From Rosa chinensis (taxonomy: Eukaryota > Streptophyta > Magnoliopsida > Rosales > Rosaceae), in contig NC_037089.1 in the NCBI RefSeq assembly GCF_002994745.2, forward strand, positions 14,278,141 through 14,342,140: a DNA stretch of 64,000 nt, given 5' to 3'. Shown in pieces: positions 45,776 through 55,599 of this stretch. Position numbers and translations under genes: made by a program. The notes below the pieces were generated by a model, which was given only the letters and a program-made list of their open reading frames with translations, did not search any database and was not told the DNA's origin. Each line of letters opens with the position of its first letter. Positions within the stretch are counted from its first letter, which is position 1.

Positions 45776-45905
45776 GTTACTTATGCTTGATGACTTCATG
45801 ATTATAACTCCCCAACCAAGAAGCTCCTCTTACTTGGGGACTTCGGGGACTTGTACATACCTCCAACAATATGGAGTATTTACTACATCACCAAGCATAA
45901 GTAAC
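45776..45905 (+). other. PPT bracketed by an 18-bp inverted repeat (N2)
   Basis: Arm GTTACTTATGCTTGATGA (45776-45793) and arm TCACCAAGCATAAGTAAC (45888-45905, inside the LTR) are complementary with one mismatch. Between them TCCCCAA (45809-45815) can pair with TTGGGGA of the PPT (45834-45840). Confidence 0.65.
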
Positions 45906-46339
45906 ACCCACTTTGGGACATCCACGAGACATGGCAAGGCCCAACCGCGACATCCATCGTGTAGCCCTATGTTCAAGCTACGCCACGGTATCCGGAAGTC
46001 GCAAATCCGTCGCCGGGAAGCCACCTTTCCGGCCTTGCCAACATGCCCTCACAAATAGGCTTTCTAGACTAGAATGGTGGGTTCTTGTCCCACATCTAAG
46101 AAAATGTAAAGGAGAAGCATTCCTTCACCTATAAAAGGAATGCCTCCTCCCACTTAAACACCATTCCATCTCCACTCCATTACACACTTGGGCCGCAAGG
46201 CTCGACACACTAGTATAAGCTTTCAAGTGGACGTAGTCTCCCGCTAAGGCGGGAGGTGAACCACTATACATCTTGTGTCACTCTCTATCTCTCTCTTTAC
46301 TTACGTTAATTAGATCCCCAACGGATCCAAACGTTAACA
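45852..46339 (+). repeat. 3' LTR of N2
   Basis: 488 bp, no difference seen from 40578-41065. Followed by TSD GGAGC. Confidence 0.92.
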
Positions 46340-47187
46340 GGAGCAAAGTCTAATTTGTTCAGGTTTACTCATCCTGAAAGAGAACAAGAAATTAGGGTTA
46401 GTTTCGGAGTGAAAAATGCTACCACGAAAACATATAAAATTCCTGAGCATAATCGCTTCCAAGAATTTAGGAATTTCTGAGCGTAATCGCTTCCAAGAAA
46501 TTAAATTCCAAGAGGTATTGGATTAGATCAAAACAATGACGTAAGTGATCAATCATAAATTCTCTACAAACTCTAAGTTTGGAGATCTCAACAAGCTCTA
46601 AGCTTGGAATGAGCACGAACCCCCATAGTTCGGCTTAATTTGGTCTCCCCTATGATGAAGAAAGGGGGGTAGAAGAAGGGATGTTGCAAGTCCCCGAGAA
46701 AAAGAAACGAAAAAGAATAAAAAAACTTCAAAAGTGGGAACTTTTAGTAAACCATACCTCTTAGGATTGCAGAGCGTATTCGATCCTCGTTGTAGGATTG
46801 CAGACGAGCTTCAATCCTAGGCGAATCAAACTTGTTGAAATTTGGAGCAGATTCGCTTCTGAACATCTCCTACTCCGATTGTTATACAGGTCTCAAAACG
46901 ACTCCAATGGGGCTGAAATTTGGAAGTCAGATAGAAGAGACAGAGGCGAACAACTTTGATGAAGGAAGAATTTTGATCTGAAGTTTCGAACTAGACATTT
47001 AAGGGCTTGTAAACTGACTGATATGCACAAGAACGAGAGGAGAAACTAGGAGGAGAAGGATGCAATGGGCATGCAGCGGTGCTGCAGGGGCAGCAGACGT
47101 GCGGCAAAGGCTACAAGAGAGTAGCGGCGGTGAGTCTCAACAGTGGTGAGGCGGCTAGGGTGCTTGCAGTAGCGACGAAGATTTTCA

Positions 47188-47300
47188 GGTTTTTGGTTTT
47201 TGGTTTTTGGTTTTTGGTTTTGGTTTTGGTTTTTGGTTTTTGGTTTTTGGTTTTTGGTTTTTGGTTTTTGGTTTTTGGTTTTTGGTTTTTGGTTTTTGTA
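47188..47300. repeat. Heptanucleotide microsatellite (TTTTTGG)n in the Cb leader
   Basis: About 15 copies of GGTTTTT with two shortened units (GGTTTT). The equivalent leader positions in Ca (near 2090) and Cc (near 61240) have only short pyrimidine-rich text, so the tract expanded in this copy. Confidence 0.9.
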
Positions 47301-47322
47301 GTTTGGGCTCGTGCTGATAACG

Positions 47323-47546
47323 TGTTTTAGGGAAACAAGAAATTGAGAGAAAATCGCTGTGTATTCTCATTGATAATAGGGGCCTCTTTATATATAGGAT
47401 TACAATGCATAGAATATGAATCATAAAAGGAAAGGTAATCATACATTGAATAGGAATATCTAGATCCTTCTAATTAAACCCTATTACCACTAGGTCAAGT
47501 AACCTAGAGTTTGGGCCAGACACACAAATAAGGATTTACTTGAACA
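47323..47546 (-). repeat. 5' LTR of Cb
   Basis: 224 bp, plus-strand TGTTTTAGGGAAAC...TACTTGAACA. The PBS on the minus strand is TTATCAGCACGAG, separated from the LTR end by CG. It contains a TATATATAGGA box near 47390. Confidence 0.8.
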
Positions 47547-48462
47547 TTGTATTATTTTTCTTTCAGTATTGCGGAGAGGAAATAGTGGAAGAGAAAAGTG
47601 GGTTGTGGGATCATTTCTTTTTAATTTTCTTAATAAAAAATTATTTTGTAATTATCATATTTACCCTTGTGATTTAATTTATTCTTAATTTTTTTTAATC
47701 TTTCAAGGTTTAATCTGTCAATTTTTTAAATTTTTGCTAACAAAACATCTTCTCTTAATAATACTATAGATAGATTGAGTCAATTCTCCTTCATAATGAT
47801 TAAATTTTTTAATTACAGTAAACCTCAATGAACGAATGTCCGATAAATTAATAATCTTGATTAAATTGAAGAAATTTCTCCAATATCGACTCAGACCTAA
47901 ACTACAAATCATATGGGCCAATCAAAAATAAGTATAAATCATATGAGTTATTTACATCATCAACGCAAACCACCCAGTTATACCATGGTCTGGGACAATA
48001 TAATAAACTTTCCACGAACCCTAGTATACTGTCCGGCGGCGATTTCCATTGTCCCTACTTTGTGAAGTGGCTTTCCATTACGTGTTCAGGACAAGAATGA
48101 CCTATTTTCATGTGCAATGAAATATGGTTTGTTAGTTTCAACTTCGCCCCCAATTGTCCAATTTTTATCTGGTGTATTATGCATTTTCCGGTAAGCAAAA
48201 TTTTTATCAAGTGTAATGAAACATGGTTTGTTAATTTCAACTTCGCCCCCAATTGTCCAATTTTTATCTGGTGTATTATGCATTTTCCTATAAGCAAAAT
48301 TTAGAGTACACAAATAGATCAGATGTCTGCTCATACAAACTCCGGCGGCGATTTCCAATCAAACAAATCTATGGTTTTGTATATATAATCAGCTCGTCCT
48401 TCTTTTCTTTTGTACATACGTATCTAGTTGATTTTCTAATATACCTAAATTGATTTGTGTAT
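47547..48462. other. Intergenic DNA upstream of the F-box gene, with a 99-bp tandem duplication
   Basis: AT-rich. Two units start at 48113 and 48212 and share TTCAACTTCGCCCCCAATTG and TCCAATTTTTATCTGGTG. A separate repeat, CCGGCGGCGATTTCCA, occurs at about 48033 and 48343. TGTATATATAAT near 48377 could be a TATA box for the F-box gene about 85 bp downstream. Confidence 0.55.
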
Positions 48463-49151
48463 ATGGGGGATTTATGCGAGGATTTGTGGGTTGAGATTTT
48501 GGGTAGACTATCATCGGAGAAGGACTTGGTGCCATGCATGAGCGTGTCCAGGTTATGGCACCGAATAACATCTGGTATTTGGATGCAGAGATTTTGGGCG
48601 CAGTCCCCTCCTTTGGGTCTTTTCTTCCGCACTGCCACCACCAGCACCACCACCGTAGACAAGGTATTGCATCGTATGAATTATATCTCTTAATTTATAT
48701 AATTATCATGCCATGGAAGATAATTAACCTGCAAAGCACTCTTATTTGCGGAGGTCAATTTTATGACAGAAAATCGTATAGATCCAAAAAGTCTCATTGG
48801 CAGTATTTTGATCGACAATGGTATAAGCCGGGTGCCACTGCTGAATCCACTGATCGTGATGAGTACCTAAATGGCTGCAACTTGATATCCCATCACAAGA
48901 CAATATCCCATCACAACTTATCAGTTTTATGTTTGCAATATCCCATCACAAGACAACAAGTTGCCATACCTAAAGCCTGTGTCCACCAAAACCATGATGA
49001 TCAGCATTTTTGTGCTGCTTTGGCTTTTGACCCTTCCGAATCTGCTCATCACTTGAGAGTTGTTAGAATTGATTATTCTGCACCCTACTCAGCTGTGCTG
49101 GATATATTCTCTTCTGAATATGGACTGTGGGTTCGACATTGGCTGTGTTAG
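48463..49151 (+). pseudogene. F-box protein gene, truncated by Copia element T
   Basis: ATG at 48463 gives MGDLCEDLWVEILGRLSSEK with PCMSVSRLWHRIT, a normal F-box at the N-terminus (SCF ubiquitin-ligase adaptor domain). This frame stops at 48693. Another frame continues to 49151 and holds ITRQQVAIPKA, FCAALAFDPSESAHHLRVV and LDIFSSEYGLWVRH, typical of an F-box-associated domain. The change of frame is either a short intron (GT at 48664) or a frameshift. At 49146 the coding sequence runs into the T LTR; the final codons WLC and the stop TAG (49149-49151) straddle or lie in the LTR. Usual family length is 350-400 residues, so the C-terminal half is lost. It is the only host gene I can support here. 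Confidence 0.7.
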
Positions 49152-49661
49152 AACTAAAGTGGACCTATCATCATCTATTATGCAGAATGCAAATTGGATT
49201 ATAACTTGATTCATTAATAGGATTTGTAAGCTAAGTACATTAACATCTAGAAACCTATTGAGATAATTATATCAGCTCATAGGTTAGGAATCCATTAGTT
49301 GGTTTACATTGTGATCTGATTTAGTGTTGCATTAGGTTTCCTTGTTGTTGGTGACTTGGATTCTAAGAAACATCTTTATGGGAGGATTCTTAGAATCATA
49401 ACCAATATATATAGGGTGTGTTGGTCCCTGCTCTCTCTGTAACATAAGCCTTAAGTCCTGCCTCAAAAAAGGAGTCTTAATTCAGAGTGGAGGAGAAGAT
49501 CAATACTAGTAATTGTTAACTCGTCTGCAACAATGGCCCTTAACCATGAAGAAGGTATGTCTCAAATATCATGTTATTTGGTTCACGTTGTGTTGATTAA
49601 TATTAAGTTTGTTTATGCCTTTGTGAATTGGTCTTGGATTAATTGCTCATTCAGTTTAACA
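49146..49661 (+). repeat. 5' LTR of T
   Basis: 516 bp. Tips TGTTA and TAACA are complementary, and a primer site follows the right edge, which supports both borders. A TATATATAGGG box lies near 49409. With no 3' LTR, the left border rests on the inverted tips and the abrupt end of F-box homology. Confidence 0.7.
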
Positions 49662-49663
49662 AA

Positions 49664-49681
49664 TGGTATCAGAGCTTCAGG
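49664..49681 (+). other. Primer-binding site of T
   Basis: TGGTATCAGAGCTTCAGG, the classic initiator-Met-tRNA primer site of plant Copia elements, three bases after the LTR end. Confidence 0.85.
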
Positions 49682-50969
49682 TTTTCACAAACATAAACCA
49701 ATTTTGATTAATCAATTTTTGGAAGAACCAAAATTTTATTTTCAGTAAAAAACCTATAAAATTTTATTCTAAAACCTTGCTAAAGAAAAGGCCACGAATG
49801 GGCCAGTTTTTAGAAAAATTCTTCGGCCCAAACCCGCATAAACGCTGACCCGGATCCAATCATTCAGAACCCCTGCAGATGACCGTTGTATCCTAACGGT
49901 CATATTTGATTTGGGGATTAGGGTTCTATCCGGGATTGAAAGCGCAGGGGATGTTTATGTCCTCTATGGAATTCAAAACACCAATTCTGTGGATTAAGAA
50001 GCCGAATTAATCGATTGCTGTTTTGGATAAAGATACATGCTTCCGCGATAAAGTTTTGTAGCAAATTAAGAATAAACGAGGTTAGAATTTCTGGAAATTT
50101 TTGGGTTTTAAGATTTGGAATATTTTGATCATCGTAATGAGCAAGAACAATAGAGGCATTCCCGGTGTGAACCTAGGCTAGAGTAGATGGTGACCGAATG
50201 AAACTTAATTTTCAGAATTTGTTTTGTGATGTGATGGTTTTCGGAATGAACATGTTTGAATATCTTGATGTTTTGATGTTGTGAAGTTTCTGTAATTGAT
50301 GATCTGTGATGGTATGATATGACATGTTATTAAGTTAATCTCCCTATACATGCTTATTGTGTTAAAATTGCTGATTGAATAAAAATTTCGACTGACAGTG
50401 AATTGTTTTTAAGAAAGAAATTTTTGAATAGAACTTTTTCATGGTCTGAGAATTAAAAGAATTAAGAAGATATGTTGCACAAAGCAATTATCTATCGGTT
50501 GAAATTCATTGAGTTGTTAAAGGACCTGAAATTTTTGCTTTCTTTTAAACTGTGCATATATTGTCTTCCAAAGAAGTGTGAATTGTATGGTTTAACTTGA
50601 TAAGTAGCATTATGCATAATTTTGGATTCAGCTTGGGATTCTAGAGACTTTTCTTCTGTCATAAAGATGATGATTGCCTTTAGAATAAATTGAATTCACT
50701 GCTTGTGGCATAATGATTGAGAAAATTTTTGAATATCATGTTTTCTGCTATAAAAGTGATACTTGATATTGACTGCAGAATTGGCGCTAAAAATTGCATT
50801 ATTTGCTTTTGGTATTGTTTTGTATGTTAGATGGTTTGTTTTCTGCTTGTATGTTTACTTGAACTGCTTTAGAATTAACACATATATGCAGAACACCTTT
50901 TGGCAAAACTTGTTTTGAGAACTGTTGAAACTTATTTTTCTTTGTTTTGCTCCCTAGGAATCACCTACA
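49682..50969. other. Leader of T, no gene
   Basis: About 1.3 kb of AT-rich untranslated sequence before gag. Nothing else recognised. Confidence 0.6.
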
Positions 50970-51817
50970 TGAACCTGAATAATATCCAGATGCTTACTGG
51001 ATCAAAATTTAAGGCCTGGAAGAGTGGTGTTGAGTTTTATCTCATGATGCATGAAAACATGGACTTGTGTTGTACTGATATAGAGCCTTATGGAATAGAT
51101 GCCAATAGCTCAACTGATGAGAAAAAGTATTATCGAGATTGGCATAGAGCAAATTATAGCGCTAAGAATGTAATGAGGACCACCATGTCTGATACTGTGA
51201 GGGGTAGCATAGATGAACCAACCTTAGCAGTTGATTATATTGATGCTATAGCTGAGAAATTCAACGAGAGCAATAAGGCTGAGGCAACAAGACTCAATAA
51301 GGAGATGAATGAATTAAAATATACTGGTAGTGGAGGAGTTAGGTAGCACATTTTGAAGCTTACTGAGTTAAATGCCAGGCTCAGGGATCTTGATATGGGG
51401 ATTAAGGATGACCAACTTGTTCACAATGCCTTAGATTCCCTACCATCTAGCTTCAACACCCTGAAGACTAGCTACAATGCACAGAAGGAGAACTGGACCT
51501 TGAATGAGCTTATTGCAATCTGCGTGGATGAGGAGAGTAGGATGAAGAAGGAGAAGCAGCCCTCCACCTCTGTCAACCTAGTTGAAAAGCCAAAGAAGCA
51601 GAACAAGCTTAAGACTAAGAAAACTATAGCTAAGCCATCAGGAAGTACTGCAGCAGCTAAAGTCAACAAGCCATTTAAGTTCAAGTGCTACTTTTGTAAG
51701 AAAGCAGGACACATGAAGAAGGACTGTACAGGTTTTAAGGCATGGCTTGTGAAAAAGGGTAAGATTAATACACTTAATCATTTAGAAACTTTTTCATTAG
51801 AAATTAATTTTTGTTAA
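50970..51817 (+). pseudogene. T gag with zinc knuckle
   Basis: ATG 50970 (MNLNNIQMLTGSKFKAWKSG) starts a UBN2-like Copia gag. One TAG at 51344 interrupts it; the same frame continues (LKLTELNARLRDLDMGIKDD) to the zinc knuckle CYFCKKAGHMKKDC (CX2CX4HX4C, about 51688-51729) and stops at 51815. Confidence 0.8.
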
Positions 51818-51842
51818 CATTGAACCTCATTCTTATTGGTTA

Positions 51843-53037
51843 GATAGTGGCAGTCCCTTACATATTATGAATTCTTTGCAGGGATTCATAAAGAAGAGGA
51901 AGCCAAGAAGTGATGAAGCTAACATCTGCGTTGGGAATGGAATGAGGGTTGCAGTCAAGGCAGTAGAATCTTTAAGACTAGATTTGGGATTAGGAAATTT
52001 TCTGGTTTTAGATAGTGTTGATTATATTCCAACAATTAAGAGGAATTTGCTTTCAGTTAGTCTTTTAGTTAAGAGTGGATGTAATTTCTACATTGGTTCT
52101 AATGGAATAAAAAATTTCAAGGATTCTCTTGATTTCTTACTTAAAGATTATTCTATTTTTGGTTCTGGTGTTATTGTGAATGATTATTTTAGATTGAATT
52201 GTTCATTAGGTCAACAAGAAACTTTACTTGTTGAAAATAACAATAACACATCAAGCATAAACACCATTACTGGTGCAAAAAGAACCCTACACAATGAAAA
52301 ATCTGCATATTTGTGGCACAGGAGACTTGGCCACATATCAAAAGATAGATTGAAAGTACTTGTGAAAAATAAAACACTTCTAGAATTAGACTTTGATGAT
52401 CTTGAAAACTGTATTGAATGTTATAAAGGAAAAATGACAAACTTAAGAAAGAAAAATGCCAACAGAAGTAAGAAACTGTTGGAATTAATCCATGTAGATA
52501 TATATATGTCGACCTTTTAGACATAAGACAATATGTGGAAATATTTACTTCATTACTTTTATAGACGATTTTTCCAAATATAGCTACATCTACTTACTAT
52601 CAGAAAAATCACAATCACTTGAGGCTTTTAAAATTTTCAAAACTGAGGTTGAACATCAACTGGACTTGAAAATTAAGGTTGTGAGGTCTGATAAGGGGGG
52701 GGGGGAGTTTTATGGCAAATATACTGAGCAAGGACAACAAAAAGGTCCTTTTGCATTATATCTGCAAAGTGTAGGCATAAAGGCTCAGTATACAACACCA
52801 TATAATCCCCAACAAAATGGGGTAGTTGAAAGGAAAAATACAACTCTATTAAACATGGTAAGAAGTATGATGTGTACTTTTGGATTGCCAAAAATGCTTT
52901 GGGGAGAAATTTTAAGAACTGCAAATTACCTTTGCAACAGATCCCCAAGCAAAGCTATAGATAAAACACCATTTGAATTATGGTGTGGTAGGCAACCAAG
53001 TTTACACCATTGTCATGTCTGGGGATGTAAAGACTAA
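51843..53037 (+). pseudogene. T protease, GAG-pre-integrase and integrase
   Basis: The protease active site DSGS lies at 51843-51854 (after a frameshift from gag). GAG-pre-integrase: LWHRRLGHISKDRL and ENCIECYKGKM. A frameshift near 52510 breaks VDIYGP-type text at the first catalytic Asp. The core resumes with SDKGGGEF (52687; G10 run) and NGVVERKN (52819). The frame ends at 53037 (HHCHVWGCKD). Further small frames to 53560 include a Glu/Pro/Gln repeat. Confidence 0.75.
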
Positions 53038-53584
53038 AGCTGAAGCAAGGATTTATAATCCAAATTCAGGAAAACTTGATCCAAAGTCTGTAGCTTGTCA
53101 TTTTTATTGGCTACTGTAAAAAGTCTAAAGGCTATAAACTTTATTCACCTCATCATTCACCTAGATTTTTTGAAACTCATCAAGTTAAATTTTTAGGTGA
53201 AAGTGTCTGCAATACAAATTTTGAGGACTTGTCCTCAGATTTTGAAGAAATTGTAGAAAATGTGGATAATATAGCAGTATATTCGAAATAATTTATTAAA
53301 CTCAGGATTGGCTCAAAGTCAAAATCTAGTTAAAGATCAAAACGCTGTAGATGAAAATTTAGAGGGTAATGATCATGATTCTAAAATGGCTGAATTAGAC
53401 TTAGGGCAGGAGCAAGAGAAAGTGACTCAAAATGAACCTCAACTTGAACCTCAGCCACAACCTGAACCTAAACCTCAACCTGAGCCACGTACAACAAAAC
53501 CAAGTTGTGTTAGGAAGATCACAGAGAGTAAGGAAACCAAGGTTTGGAGGGGAGGATGATATTTATGAAGTTTATTTAAATTAA

Positions 53585-54855
53585 GTGGAGTCTGCATTAT
53601 CTGATGACAATGATCCCACTAGTTTTAAACAAGCCCCTGAAAGTAGAGATTCTGATGCTTGGACTGAAGCTATGATTGCAGAGCTTGAGTCTATGTACAA
53701 GAATGGAGTTTGGGAGCTTGTGAAGCCAAAAGAAAATCACAAGCCTATTGGCTGTAAGTGGGTGTTTAAAACTAAGAGAGATGCCAGTGGAAACATAGAT
53801 AGACATAAAGCTAGACTAGTTGCTAAGGGTTTCACACAGAAGGAAGGGATAGATTTTACAGAAACTTTCTCACCTGTTTCAACTAAAAATTCATTTAGAA
53901 TCATAATGGCTCTAGTAGCTCATTATGACATGGAATTACATCAAATGGATGTAAAAACAGCTTTCCTGAATGGGGAGCTGGAGGAAGAAATCTTCATGGT
54001 ACAACTTGAAGGTTTTATTGAGGCAGGGAAAGAAAATATGGTCAGTAGACTTAAGAAATCTATTTATGGACCCAAACAAGCTAGTAGGCAGTGGTATAAG
54101 AAATTTGACTTAGTGGTTTCATCTTTTGGATTTTCAGAAAATCTTGTTGATGAATGTGTTTATCTTAAAGTAGTTGGAAATAATTTTATCTTTCTTATCC
54201 TGTATGGATGATATTCTTCTTGCTAGCAGTAATGTAAAATTGCTGAAAGATACTAAAGCTTTCTTGTCAAGTAATTTTGACATGAAGGATCTGGGAGAAG
54301 CATCATATGTACTGGGAATTAAGATCAAGAGAGATAGGAAGCAGGGATTGTTGGGATTGTCTCAACAAAATTATATTTCAAAAATTTTGAAAAGATTTGG
54401 AATGGAAACATGTGCTAATGGTGAAGTACCAATGTCTAAGGGAGATAAACTAACTAAAAATCAGTGTCCTAAAACTGATGTTGAGAAAACTGAGATGGAG
54501 TCAATACCATATGCTAGGCTAGTAGGGAGTTTGATGTATGCACAAGTCTGTACAAGGCCAGACTTGTCTTTTGCAGTTGGAATGCTGTCCAGATTTCAGT
54601 CAAATCCTGGACATGAGCATTGGACAACTGGTAAGAAGGTTTTCAGGTACCCGCAGAGGACCAAGGACCATATGCTTGTGTATAAACATGTGAAAAAACT
54701 TGAACTAGTTGGCTTTACAGATTCTGACTTTGCTGGGAATTATCCTACATCTATGAAGTCAACCTGTGGCTATGTTTATATGCTAGCAGGTGGTGCAGTA
54801 GCTTGGAAAACAATGAACCAGTCATTAATAGCTACTTCCATCATGCAAGCAGAGT
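53585..54855 (+). pseudogene. T reverse transcriptase and partial RNase H
   Basis: RT motifs: WTEAMIAELESMYKNGVWEL, GCKWVFKTKRDASGNIDRHK, ARLVAKGFTQKEGIDFTETF, MDVKTAFLNGELEEEIFM and KSIYGPKQASRQWYKKFD. At about 54203 two bases are missing inside the YVDD codons (text reads CTGTATGGATGAT), shifting the frame; it then continues with DDILLASSNVKLLKDTKAFL, YARLVGSLMYAQVCTRPDLS and the RNase H start (FTDSDFAGNYPTSMKSTCGY). Homology ends after SIMQAEF. Confidence 0.85.
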
Positions 54856-55145
54856 TTGGGAAGGAGAGAGAGAGAGAGAGAGTTTGGGAAGGAGAGAGAG
54901 ACTGAGAGGAGAAGGATGGGTTTTAATTTAATTAATAGGGCTAAAATGTCAATAGATGTTAGTTTGGGTAAATGGGGTTAAAAAACTCTTGCTAGAGTAA
55001 GTGGGCAATTTTTAGCCTAAAATCGGGTAAGTGGTCATGGCCTTATCTTAAAATGTAAAAGATTTTTCTCATGCACATATGAATCGAAGATATTCATGTT
55101 TTCAACAAAAAAATGAAAATATGTACAAGAAAACAAAGCACATCT
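54856..55145. repeat. GA microsatellite and short AT-rich spacer
   Basis: GTTTGGGAAGGAGAGAGAGA occurs twice (54854-54900) with (GA)n, at the breakpoint of element T. The rest is AT-rich spacer up to the Cc LTR. Confidence 0.7.
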
Positions 55146-55382
55146 TGTTTAAGGAAAACTGAAATTGAGAAAGAATTGAGTCGCACTTTCATTGATAATA
55201 GAGGACTCTTTATATAGAGGGTTACAAAACATAGAATCAGACTTGTATAAGGAAAGATAATCGTACAATTAATCGGATATCTATGAATATTTCCGAGAAT
55301 ATCTCTAATTCAAAACCCTATTACAACTAGGTCAAATAACCTAGAGTTTGAGCCAGACACATATTCTGGATTTACTTGAACA
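55146..55382 (-). repeat. 3' LTR of Cc
   Basis: 237 bp, plus-strand TGTTTAAGGAAAACTG...TACTTGAACA, with TTTATATAGAGGG near 55208. Confidence 0.88.
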
Positions 55383-55599
55383 CTCCCCCTTGTGTCGCCC
55401 AAACGTGGTGCTCTTCTCGTTGCCTCATTAAAAAACTTTGCTGAGTAACAAAAACCTTTTGGGACAAAAATAACCTCGGTCCAAGGGAAAAAAGAGCATA
55501 ACACACCCTTCATGTTTCGAGACCATACGTGTAGACATCTCTCCCTGATGTCTGCATCTCCCCCCTGATGACTACAGTCACGGGAGTTCGGATAACTTC

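Larger units (their letters stand above)
40578..46339 (+). mobile_element. Non-autonomous LTR element N2 (5.8 kb), TSD GGAGC
   Basis: Flanked by GGAGC at 40573-40577 and 46340-46344; the empty site in Cc is at 60439-60443. The 488-bp LTRs look identical to each other and to those of N1. Interior order: PBS, motif-rich region, AT-rich region, conserved block, fossil PPT, tandem array, a unique stretch, true PPT. It differs from N1 by a few substitutions and about 250 bp of array length. Confidence 0.9.
30665..47546 (-). mobile_element. Copia element Cb (minus), 3' truncated, split by N1 and N2
   Basis: Host segments 30665-30901, 36910-40577 and 46340-47546 align in order with Cc (about 56570-61578). 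Read on the minus strand: 5' LTR (47546 to 47323), PBS, leader, gag, pre-integrase, integrase and RT fragments, ending inside RT at 30665. The 3' LTR and RNase H are absent. N1 and N2 lie inside it. Frames are broken throughout, so it was already decaying. Confidence 0.8.
49146..54855 (+). mobile_element. Copia element T (plus), 3' truncated
   Basis: 5' LTR (49146-49661), PBS, leader, then gag, protease, pre-integrase, integrase, RT and part of RNase H in Copia order. It ends inside RNase H at a GA microsatellite; no 3' LTR is seen. Frames are broken in at least six places. Its sequence is unrelated to Ca-Cd. Confidence 0.85.

Noticed and set aside
47188..47300. Interstitial telomere repeat
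   Set aside because: The unit is TTTTTGG, not TTTAGGG, and the tract sits in a Copia leader.
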